Below, in pieces: positions 11,251-21,238 of a DNA stretch of 64,000 nt (positions are counted from its first letter, which is position 1; the number at the start of each line of letters is the position of its first letter). Made by a program: the position numbers and the translations under genes. Origin of the DNA: Bilabrum cf. latius (taxonomy: Eukaryota; Bigyra: Bicosoecida; Bigyra; Bicosoecida). The notes below the pieces were generated by a model, which was given only the letters and a program-made list of their open reading frames with translations, searched no databases and was not told the origin of the DNA. The stretch is from positions 124,001 through 188,000 of the forward strand of contig OZ237766.1 of assembly GCA_965178125.1 (NCBI GenBank), read 5' to 3'.

Positions 11251-11772
11251 GGGGTCTTGGTTGGGGAGTTTGGTGAGTTTCAACTGATCTTACATTGGTG
11301 TGAAGTTGTGACCGGGAACAAAGAAGCTGAAATCCATAGTGTTTAAAACATAGTGCGGGTGCTGGTACTAGAATTGACTTCGCCCCAGCAGCACTCGATC
11401 CAGACCGGAGCATCGAGCAGCAGGCTGGTGGGGCTGCCGCTTGTCGCTTATCGCTTGTGGGACAGGCGGCCTGCAAGAGGACCAGCATGGGGGGACCCCG
11501 CGGTCGATGGTTTGCCTGGCATTCCATGATGCACCGGATGCCGTTGAAGCTGTCGGGGAGGGATCCCTCTGTCGGGATGGATTCGTCGAGGACAGGCACG
11601 CGCGGCACTTGAACACCTGGTCACTGATGTTGTAGCTAAAGTTGCTCCGATCACTGATGATCCGATCTGGCCTTGATGAGGAGTGCAGGGCAGACGAACC
11701 TAATAAATATAGCCAGTGCGGTGGATTCGAGAGTAACTCGCTCAAGCCGCCCCGGATCCCGGCGCCGAAAGT
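11228..11772. other. Spacer between the PLAC8 copies, no gene seen
   Basis: About 545 bp between copy A and the duplicated promoter of copy B. Short frames exist on both strands, but none shows a recognisable domain, signal peptide or splice-consistent extension. Confidence 0.6.
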
Positions 11773-12810
11773 TGATACTTAATGTGAGAATAAACCATAA
11801 GGCAACACCTACCAAAGTACCGCATCTGTGCGGTGGATAGCGGTGTAAGCAACAGTACTAGAGTTGCGCGATTCAACGGTACTCGCTCCAGTGAACTACA
11901 ACTAGGCTGTATCAATGTCAGGTCGATACTGCGATGTACGTACGGGTACAGCCAATGAAACAGGAAGTTGCAGTGCCTTACTCTGCAATAACGTTGGCCC
12001 TTGCTGTGGTTTTCGATCAGCAGTAGCTCTCTTGCTATCGATTCCGGCCACCCTCATTCTCCAGAGGCGGCTGAGTATAGACAGTGGCCACCTAAACCTG
12101 TTCTATTTCAAGAACATTATGACTCATCACTATGCGCAGATATTGTTTGTGCTCAATGTCTCAAACAGCACCTGCCCCAGCTCCTGCGCCCCAGGCAGAT
12201 ACCGTAAAGCCGGCCACCGTCGTTGTCATTGCGGCACCCGCCACTGGAGGCGCAGCTAGCACGGACTTTAAGTACTCCCTTTGCGGGTGCGTTTCCAACA
12301 TTGAAATGTGCTGTGCCGCGTGGTGCTTCTGCGGCTGGCCCTGCCTGTACTCCCAGGTCGGCAGCAGGATGGGCTACTATCCTATCTGGGCCGAGGACTT
12401 TTCCTCTGCCTTCATGCGCATGTGCATCCTCATCGGGGTGGGCCTGCTGGCGGCCATTCTCGCCAACATTGGAACAACGACTGGCACGCCCGCTCTTAAC
12501 CTGATCGCCCAGATCATCGATTACATCCTCGCTATCGTGCTGCTCATCAACGGCTTCCTCATGCGCACCACCCTCCGCGAGAAGCTGGGCATGCCCTCCA
12601 GCACAGTGTGCGACTGCCTGACCGTGTGGTGCTGCAGCTGCTGCTCCTGGGTGCAGATGGGCCGCGAGGTGGACGTCAAGACGCCCTGGGGGATGTCGGA
12701 GCAGCAGGAAGGCCTGGATTCTCGGATCCAGGCCAGGGGCGGAGGGGCGGGTGCACCAGCAGCCGGTAATCGGGTGGCGGCGGTGTGATGAGTGTGCCAT
12801 GGTGAAAAGA
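11773..12810 (+). repeat. Copy B of the PLAC8 tandem duplication
   Basis: Duplicate of 10239-11250, including the promoter-proximal sequence. It is extended by small insertions near 11800-11840 and 11940. Confidence 0.9.
12156..12788 (+). CDS. PLAC8-family cysteine-rich membrane protein, copy B
   Basis: Paralogue of the 10595 gene: 210 residues, TGA 12786-12788, start at ATG 12156 (an in-frame ATG at 12132 would add 8 residues). The Cys cores and hydrophobic stretches are the same as in copy A. Differences cluster in the N-terminal head (VVVIAAPATGGAASTDF), in the loop NIGTTTGTPALNLI and in the last few residues. At the copy-A TAG position this gene has AAG (DF-K-YSLC), which gives a paralogue control for the meaning of TAG. 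The near-identity of the cores implies a recent duplication or gene conversion. Confidence 0.93.
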   Translation: MSQTAPAPAPAPQADTVKPATVVVIAAPATGGAASTDFKYSLCGCVSNIEMCCAAWCFCGWPCLYSQVGSRMGYYPIWAEDFSSAFMRMCILIGVGLLAAILANIGTTTGTPALNLIAQIIDYILAIVLLINGFLMRTTLREKLGMPSSTVCDCLTVWCCSCCSWVQMGREVDVKTPWGMSEQQEGLDSRIQARGGGAGAPAAGNRVAAV

Positions 12811-13469
12811 TGAAGGTTAATCCACTGGATTGAGTTAGGTCCGTGATCCAGGATTTTGATGGACCAGAGACTTGATTGCGCACATGTGGCAGTGCGCATT
12901 GGCGTGGATTGAAGTCAAAATTTACCTGTGGGTAGCTACGCCAGAAGGCTTTGGCGCTGGATACGGTTAACTGATGTACAGCGTGAAAATGAACGCTACA
13001 TTCCAAGGCGGTCCGGGAGGACTTTGCCAGCCTGGCTGAAGGGGCCGCCAAAAACAATAACCTCGCCGTGGCGATCGCCAACGTCAAGCTAGGGTTGGCT
13101 CAGAACGGGCAGCAGGACGGGGTGCCGGCAGCGGGCGCCGGAGGGAACGTGAATGCTGACGCTCCCCAGGGGGAAATGGGACCCAGGGTGGAGCTTAGGT
13201 GGGTTAGGCTATTGCAGTTGAAGCGTGAAATCTGGTAGGTCCCGGGCTATCGTTCCAGAATCTGCATTCCAGATATGGATGTCTTGTCGTGATAGCGTAC
13301 GGTTTTGGGTTCCCAGGTTCCGTTTTCATCGCGCGGCGACAATACGGAGGAAAAAATGTACATGTCGAAAATGTGCCCCCCGCGATCTCAGCAGCTAGAA
13401 GAGCTATGAAGATGATTGAAACTGTTTTGGGACGGCCGACCTACGTTTTCCTACTAGTAGGCCTACAAC
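12789..13469. other. Intergenic stretch with a possible orphan coding fragment
   Basis: About 680 bp. On the plus strand, 13011-13230 reads as a compositionally protein-like segment (for example FASLAEGAAKNNNLAVAIA, then NVKLGLAQNGQQ). An in-frame TGA at 12990 precedes it, and there is no ATG or convincing donor. It could be a terminal exon of an undetected gene or a remnant. I see no family resemblance. Confidence 0.3.
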
Positions 13470-15074
13470 TCAGCGCCCCGATCCGGACGCGGCACCTCCT
13501 TCATCTGGGGCTCTGTAGAACGGGCTCGCCTGCCCCATCAGGGAGTCCAGCCAGTCCTTCTTGTCGTCTGCCGTCAGGCACTCGAACTGGAACACCCGCT
13601 TCGGGTCGGGGCACGGCTCGTCACCCGCGGTTTTAAAGGCGCGTTCTGCCCTCTGGGGGATGGGCACCAGTCTGAATTCCGTATCCGAGTCCTCCATGGG
13701 CTCGATCTTGTAGTTGTCCACGTCGATGTACAGGTCTTTCTGCGGCTCCCTCTCGTCTGCCTTCTCCTTTGTGGCATAGTAGGCGAGCAGGCCATCGGCC
13801 AGCTGCAGCCACCTCCTCTTCTTGCTCTTGGAGGAGAAGAACCCGCTGCCGCCGCCCTCCTTCATCACCCAGCCCCCGTGGTTGGTGTACTGCCGCTGGG
13901 CCACTGACATGAGCTCCACCTCCGTCAGCACCTCCTCGGGCGGCAGCGGCGCCGCCACACCCGCGGGGATCGGATCAGAGGGAGACGCGTCCCCGTCGTA
14001 GTCCGCCGGTTTGCCCACCGACACTTCCCCGGTGAGCTTGTGCTCGTAGGCGTCCTGCCCCCCTTGCGTCACCTTGCGCCATACGGGGTCGTACACCTTG
14101 CCAGACTCGCCGAATTCTGCGGGGCGCGCCCAGCAAGTCTCGGCCGTGCTGCGAGTGTGAAGATTCTTTTTGGTGTGACGAGTGCACAGTGGCAGGCAGG
14201 CGCAGGCACAAGCAATGTGAGGCAACGGCGATTCTACGCTGCAGCCTCGGCGGCAGCAGGACAAGGTTACTATTGGAGGCAGAGCGCTTACCGCATGTTG
14301 ATGTAGTAGAGTCTTTTCTGTTCCGGGTCGAATTCCTCCACCCACTTGGGCCCCAGGGCGTCGTCCTCCTCGCCGGCGCCCGCTCGCCCATCGTCGGACG
14401 CGTCGGGCGGGCCGTCACGGCGAGACCGGAAGCGGCGATTCCACCAGAATGTCTTGCCAGTGGCAAACTCGATGAGTTCGACCCACTTGGAGTCCCGGAT
14501 GGTGTCCTTGTTCACGTGGTAGTCGCGGGACAGGACGGGCATGTTACCGGTGTAATAATCGAACGCTGTGGGGCCAGCAGCCACGCCAGGCAGGGGCATG
14601 TGGAATTCCTGCATGTCAAGTAGTGCTTCAAAGATGTGTGGTTCTGGTGCGTTTGCCATTGGTCGATGGCACCTCGCTGTGCTCATTGAAGCTGACCCGA
14701 CCACCGCGAGGGCGACAGGCCAGCGTGATCAGGAACAAGCCTTGGTCTGGCAATAAGAGCTAATTATTTTGTTGGCTCGCATGCACATGATCCTTCGTCA
14801 ATTGCCAGTAATTCAGAGTTCGGGCTAGCAGCAATCTTACCTTCGATACCACGGGCAGGTTGCCACTGAACAGGTTCCAGGCGGGCATACCGTGCCTGTA
14901 TCCAATCGGTGGCTCAATTTTGTGCATACTATGTGACCTTTTGATCTTGCCGTCGGACATGCTGGAGACTGGTGGGTCCTCAGATGGTTTCCATTTCCCG
15001 AGCGAGGCTGGGATTGCGGAACTGAATCGCTGCGCGGCGCCGCGAAGCCGGTGCGCATGGTTTTTATCCTTCAT
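13470..15074 (-). CDS. WW-domain and PH-domain adaptor protein
   Basis: Three exons: 14841-15074, 14292-14608 and 13470-14148 (TGA 13470-13472). The introns begin GTAAGA and GTAAGC and end CATGCAG and CGCAG, and the phases agree. The product is about 409 residues. Three WW-like segments occur: near residue 120 (SKWVELIEFATGKTFWWN), near 167-195 (WVEEFDPEQKRLYYINM joined across the intron to TCWARP), and near 207 (VWRKVTQGGQDAYEHK then TGE). A PH domain fills about 250-365 (GGWVMKEGGG, KRRWLQL, LLAYYATKEK, FQFECLTADDKKDWLDSL). WW domains bind proline motifs and PH domains bind phosphoinositides, so a membrane-associated adaptor is likely. The start is uncertain: ATG 15074 is only 31 bp past the stop of the upstream gene, and ATG 14961 is an alternative. 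Confidence 0.85.
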
Positions 15075-15105
15075 CGATCCATCTATCAATCAATCAATGC
15101 CCCTC

Positions 15106-18100
15106 TCAGTCCTAATCATCATCATCATCGTCATTATCGCCATCGTCCTCCAAAATCCCCTGCACCCCGCCGCTGTAGGCGTCCCGCCCGTCGACCCGCA
15201 CTCGCAGCGTGCCCCCAGGCGACATGTCTGCGTCCAGCCGACGACTGCCCTGACGAACACTCGCCCTGGCCACCCCACCCGGTCCGGCTGACCCGGTTGG
15301 TTCCTGCCCTGACCCACCAGCACCATTCCCCTTCCCTTTCGCACCCCCCTTGCCCCTGCCCCTGCCCCTACCCCTTCCCTTGCCCCTTGTTCCTGCTGGC
15401 TTGCCCTTGCCCTTCCGCTCCTTCAGAAGCCGATGCATATAGGCGTCGTGCCCGCTCCTGTCGTACGATCGGAGCATACCCGTGGAATGCCTCACGGCAC
15501 CCAAGCTGTCCCGACCCACGCCATCCTCGCCATCGTCCACACTCGTCACACCCGGCGGACCCCCATCGTCGAAGCGTACCTTCCGCCTCACGGAATCACC
15601 GACGGCACCAGCGGAGGACTCCCCCGAAGTTTCGCTGGTTTGAGCACCCGACTCTGATGTTGCAGTACCCTGCACCCTGCTCTTGCTCCGTACCCTGCCC
15701 CCGCCCGTGCTGGCCTCGGGTGGCGCGATTCGGGCCAGCAGCAGCGCGCTGGCCTTGCGAGCGGACCTCGCGCCCGCACTCGTCACACCGGATACGTCCC
15801 CCACAGAAGACACGTCCCCGAATGACACCGACATGAGACCGCTCTCACTCGTCATACCGCCCTCGACAGCTTCACCCTCGCGCATGCCGTCATCGTGCTC
15901 CCGCTCTTCTTGCTCTTCTTCTTCCGCACCATCCTATCGATCGGCTGCACTGCCTGCATTGTCTTTGCCCGATTGATCCCCCTCATCACCATCTCCATCC
16001 CCCCCCTCAGAATCACCGCCTGTGGCTCCCTTCCCAGTCCCGCTGCTGGGAGCCTGATCACCTGGGATCTCTTGACCAACCTCGGCAACTGTCCCGCTAG
16101 CAGGATCACTCGTCGCACCAGCATCGCCACCCGTGACGGCAGCTGCTGCGGACTCTTCGCTCGCAGATTGTGCTTGCTGTTGTGCTCGTGCCTGCTGCTC
16201 GGGCGGCGTAGCCTCCTGTGCACCCGCTGCACTCGTCACGCGCTTCCTCTTTGATCCGATCCTCCCGTCCGCTAGCCAGTCGTCACCTCCCTGTCCCCCC
16301 ACTGCATGTGCCTCCAACACCTGCCTCACCTGCGTGCGCCGCTTCTTGGTCCCCTTGCCCGCCAGCCGACCCACAGCCGGTGCAGTACCGGCACGGTCAG
16401 GAGCGGCAGGCCGCGAGCTGCCACCACTCGTGGGGGCGAGCTTCCTAGATAAAGATGAAGATGAAGTCGAAGTCGATCCCACCTGCCTGCCTGTGCCCCT
16501 GCCACTGCCACTGTCCTTTGCCCCCGCCTCCCCTTCCATGCGATCGCCCCACTCCTGCCTGCACCTGTCCGCGCCCCACCCCTCACTCGTCAGGTGGGCC
16601 AGCGACACGGACCGCACTGGGCTGCCCCCTGCCACTGCCGCTGCCGCTGCCTGCGCCAGACACATGGTCTGCAGTGTCTCTGCCACCTGGGCCCAGAAAC
16701 CAGGCCTGGAGGGGTCGTGCGACCTGAACGCTTCGTACAGGAGGTCTCGGCGGGTGGCATCCGCGGGGGATGTGGCTCCACCCATGCCCCTCTCCTTGCC
16801 TTCGCCCCCCTATCCCCCGTTTGAACGCGCCTCCATGGGCTGGCTCTGGCTGCCCGACGGGCCTGAGTCGCCCCCTTTCCCTTGCTCCTTGGGCTTCTCC
16901 AAGGCATCGCCGTAGGTCTGCGAGTCCATCACGTCAGCATCTTCGCCTTTGTTCTCGTCATTGTTCGTTGTGGTGGTGCTGGCGTTGGCTGCACCCGCTG
17001 CTGCAGCCGCGACAGCCGCAGCGGCAGCAGCAGCAGCACGCCTTGTGCTCTTGGTCCTCGCGCCTGCCTTGGCCCCTGCACCGCTCTTGCCCCCTGGTCC
17101 TCGTCCTCGTCCCCCGCCCTTGCCCTTGCCCCTGCTCTTGCCCTTTGCCTTGCCCTTGCCCTTGCCCTTGCCCTTGCCCTTGCCCCTCCCTCGTCCCCTG
17201 CCCCTACTACCGCTTGCAGCAGCTGCAGCCCCCATCTCCTCCTCCTTCTCCTCCTCCTCATTCTCCTCCTCCAAGTGACTCTCCTCCCCCCCACTGCCGG
17301 ACTCACTCCCATCCTTACCCGCCGCATCCATCACCTCGTCCACGACATGCGCACCCACCCCATCACCCTCCCCCTGTACATGCCTACCTTCCTCCCCGGA
17401 GTCTGCCTCGGACCCCCGCCTCACTGCTAGCCGAGAACTGCGTCTGTCACCCGCCCCTTTTCGACCACGAGACCCACTGCTCTCTCTCGACTGTTTTCCC
17501 TCCTTGGGTTTGGAGCCCTGCCCCTGCATCTTTCCGCTGCCACGGGCACTGCCACGAGTTGCCGCTCCCCGCCCCCTCGATTTGTTCCCTCGACCACGAC
17601 CGTCTGCCTATTTTGTCTCCGAATCCACGATATCCTAACCCGACCCGCTACAGCCATGGCTCGAGTTGGAGGTGCTGTCGCTTCCGCTTCCTCTGGTGCC
17701 CGCGCTCAAAGACGATCCGCGTGCCCCCTTGCGCGTGAGTCGGCCTGTGGATCTCTTCTCCTCCTACTTCTCCGTCTACGTCTCCTTCTGCGTCTGCTGC
17801 TTCTTTTTCTTGGAATTTCCACCTTTTGCGCCTTTCTCCGCCCCAGCACTCGCCTTTGCTCTGCTGCCGCCCTCGCTGCTGACCCTCCTGGCCCCGCCCC
17901 GATTCCCACCCCTCGGAGCCTTTGATTGACCACCACTCTCCGACGAGGGACCACCACTCTCCTCCCCCTCATCTTTCCCCCCGGCCTCCGCCCTCAGCTG
18001 CAGCACGGCCCCCTCGGGCCTCTGCGCGATCCTCTCAGACTCCCAGTACTTGAGCCGGCCCGTCCGGAGCCGCCCCCTGAGGCTCCTACCCACCCGCACG

Positions 18101-20610
18101 AGGGCAGGGGTGGACTGCGCGGGGGGGCGGGCGCCTGTCCTGGCGGGCGAGGATGACGAGTGAGCCCTTATACCTGCAGCACCAATACGAGTGCTAGTGC
18201 TGATGCTGGAGCTGGCTCCGGTGGGCAGCCGAGGAGGCACGATAGGTGGAGCTGCAGAACCAGAACCACTGGCGGAGGCACTCCTCGTCGATACCGCTGA
18301 AGAAGCAGATCCGTCTGGGCCATGTGGCGACGAGGAGGAGGAGGAGGAGGAGGCAGCAGAGGACAACTACGTTGACAGTCCCAGCAGACTCGCGAGCGAC
18401 CTCTAGACCGTGATGGGTGCTCTGGGCTGCTGCCGTCGGGGGCTGCTGCTGCGGCTGCTAGTGCGTCGGGCAGCCACACCGCGCCCCGGCTTGGATACGG
18501 CATCCGGTGCTGGTGCTCCTGTATCACTGGATGATTTCCCTTTTCCCTTCCCCTTGCCCCTGCCCCTGCCCCTGGTTTTGGGTGCAACTACCCTTGCCTT
18601 GCCCTTGGACGTCTGCTCCCGCTGCTTATCATCGATCTGTGTATTGTCTTCTTTCTCCCCAATCTGCCGCTATGCACCACCTCCACCGCCACCCTGTCCA
18701 TCTCGCCGCGCTTTCTTCCTCGCCCTCCTGGCACCCGCATCCTGACGGTCACTGCCCGTTCCGCCACCATCCTCATCATCGCCGTCGGATGCACCAGCAC
18801 CAGCGCCACCGTGCGCTGCACCTGCCCGTCCAGCTCGCGCCGATCGCAACCGCTTGCGCGGCAGTCTGGGCCTTTCCGATCCGCTGACCGAATCGGAATC
18901 GGAATCAGAATCAGAGTCATCCCGAAGCAAGGCCCCAATCCCTCGCCCTCTCCCTCTCCCTCTCCCTCTCCCTCGCCATCTGCCTTTCCCACCTCCTTTA
19001 GACCTCCCGTTCCTGCCCCTGCCCCTGCCAACAGACCCTGCATCGGGATCGGCACCAGCCGACTCGGGCGATCCGGATTCGGAATTGCTCGCGGCTTGTG
19101 CCAGCCTGCCCAGGCCTACCAGCGCGTCAGCTTCCAAACGCGCGGCGCCACCGGCGGTTCCGCTGGATCCACGAACAGGTCCGGCATTCCCTGCAGATCT
19201 GCCCGCGGCAGCGCCCCCTCGCGCCTGCCCCTGCCCCCGCTGTTCTCCGCGCATGGACGCCATCTGTTTTTCCTTCTTTCTCTGCTTGCGGTGGGCCTTG
19301 ATCTGCGCCAGCAGCTCAGGTGTCACCTCCAGCGTGACGCCCGCACCACCATGCAGTGCACCCTGCTGGACCCCCAGCCCGGTGCCCCCCCGTCCCCCGA
19401 GTAGTCGGGGCTGCAGCGACATCCCGCCCCCTACCCCAACCCCCCTCACACCTCCCACGCCCGGCCCGCCGCCCGTAAGGCCCCACCCCCCGCCATGGTG
19501 GCTCGATGGTGAGGGATGCTGTAAGTACTGCTGCTGCTGCGACGGGATGGTGGTGGTGGTGGTAGCGGCGAAGTGCACACCACCTCTGTTCGGAATGAGG
19601 CCGTCGATGGGTGAAGCGCCCAATCCACCGGTGGGGGAAGCGGTTGCAACCGGGGACACCCCCGGGGACCGCTGCATGGCACCACCGCCGAACGCCCGTG
19701 CGCCCGGGAGTGCCAGGCCGACTGGGGCTCCACCGTGCAGTGCACCCCCCAGCCTGGGTGCAAGCGACACGGCCAAAGGCCGCACGAATGCACCACCGTG
19801 CGATGCACCCTCGCGTCCGCTGGGTTGTCTGGCTCTGGGCGTAGCGACATGCATGGCTGCTGATGCGCCGCCACTTGCTGAGGCACTGTTGCTGGCCGCG
19901 GCAGCGATTCCAGAGGACGCCGATCCTGGTGCATGCTGCAAGACCCCAGGCGCAGGCCCTACAGAGAAAGCGTCCAGCCTTGGGCCACTCCCACTGCCGC
20001 TCCCGTCCCCGAGACCCCCGCCCAGACCCCCAAACACGCCCGCCGTCCTGGTCGGGCTCGGCAGCCCCTCCTCGCCCAAATCGCCCCCGAGAGTACCCAG
20101 GCCCTGCGGGGATGACAAGCGGTTCTCTCCACCATACCCGCTCATTCGAGGCACCAACGATACTGCTGATCCTATCGGAGTGGGTGCCGTGGCCTGGGTG
20201 TGCCCTACTCCTCGCATCCGTCCTTCCTGTGGTGCGCTCCCTGACGGCGACCATGCGACCCCAGCTTGCTGCTGCACGCGTGGCATCAACGAAACTGATG
20301 TACTAAGCTACTGTAGCGAAGCAGAACCGTCTGCGAGCTGCTTGTCAAGCTTGGAGGCCTCTATATCATCGGAGGCGGTTGGTCGGTTCCGATGCCGGTG
20401 CAATCGCGGAGACGCTATCGCCTTTGGTGATCGAGAAAACGCGGCGAGAGCATTCATTGATTTATGATTGTCACGGTTTCGACTCATTCCATGGGAAATC
20501 GAGATGAGGTCCCTGCTGTTAGATGCCAAAGTTGCGGCTACCGTTTGAACGAAGCGAGACGAACCCGGAAAGGAACCACAAAGAACCACAGCGAATCCAA
20601 ACGAACCCAT
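15106..20610 (-). CDS. Giant nuclear protein with CENP-C-like and SANT-like motifs (KNL2 candidate)
   Basis: One uninterrupted frame of 1,835 codons from ATG 20610 (or 20487) to TGA 15106-15108. It contains eleven TAG codons (20308, 18670, 18403, 18367, 17776, 17764, 17635, 17608, 16810, 15934, 15112) and no TAA or TGA. Most of it is Ser, Gly, Lys and Arg low complexity, with GKGKGK tracts that could serve as nuclear signals. Two ordered spots stand out. Around 18000-18100 is GRSLRGRLRTGRLKYWESER, which resembles the CENP-C motif (R-S-x-R, then YW). Around 16650-16770 is LLYEAFRSHDPSRPGFWAQV, then WGADRCRQEW, resembling the SANT domain of Mis18BP1. KNL2/M18BP1 proteins of plants and some vertebrates carry both and help load CENP-A. 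The centromere role is inference; motif order and spacing need profile searches. Confidence 0.5.
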
Positions 20611-20879
20611 AATATCTCAGCCACGTCCACCGAACTGTCAAGTATCCTGGCCCCTACACGATCATGGCTTCTAGAATCACAATGCGAAGAACATTCAGTA
20701 TGGTGTAGGGCCGATGTCTGGGATTGGCAGGGGCCCGGTCCTTGGTGTCTGTTCAGTCAGTATCCGCGGCCACGCATAGCGCACGCGCTTTGTAGCAAGC
20801 AAGTTTCGGAACGTCAGCATCTGCGCGGGCGGACGCTGCCTCATCCAGTTCGGAATCAAGAACAGAGCCAGAGCTGCGC

Positions 20880-21131
20880 ATGGAAGAGATCCTGTCTAAA
20901 GCATTGGACATTGAAGCTATGAGGGTGCGCGACATTTCGGGCGGGTGCGGAAGCATGTATCATGTTGCTGTGGTGTCGCCTCAGTTCGAAGGAATAAATT
21001 TAGTCAAGTAGCAGCGGCTGGTGAAGGAGGCCCTTCGAGACGAGATCAAGGACATGCACGGCATCACCATCGTAACCATGACGCCCGAAAAATTCAGGAA
21101 GCAGCAGCAGGAGCAGGAGGGCAGGCAATGA
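20880..21131 (+). CDS. BolA-family protein (BOLA2-like)
   Basis: Single exon, ATG 20880 to TGA 21129-21131, 83 residues, the usual size of BolA2. It shows the signature order of the family: N-terminal helix MEEILSKALDIEAMRVRDIS, then GGCGSMYHVAVVSPQFEG with the conserved Cys, then RLVKEALRDEIKDMHGITI, where His lies in the cluster-ligand region. BolA2 partners monothiol glutaredoxins to carry [2Fe-2S] clusters in the cytosol. TAG 21009-21011 occurs in LVK-TAG-QRLVKEAL, where relatives have Arg, Gln or Lys (LLQ-R/Q-HRLV). With the standard code this small domain would be cut in half. It diverges from the 15106-20610 gene and converges on the 21239 gene with about 107 bp between stops. Confidence 0.9.
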
Positions 21132-21238
21132 TTCAAAAGAGGTATCTAGATTGAACAATAATTGCGATGTTAGATCGTTCAATCATGTTTGTTCGGCTTG
21201 CTCAACGGCCTGACGGCCATCCGTAGACTATCCAGTGC

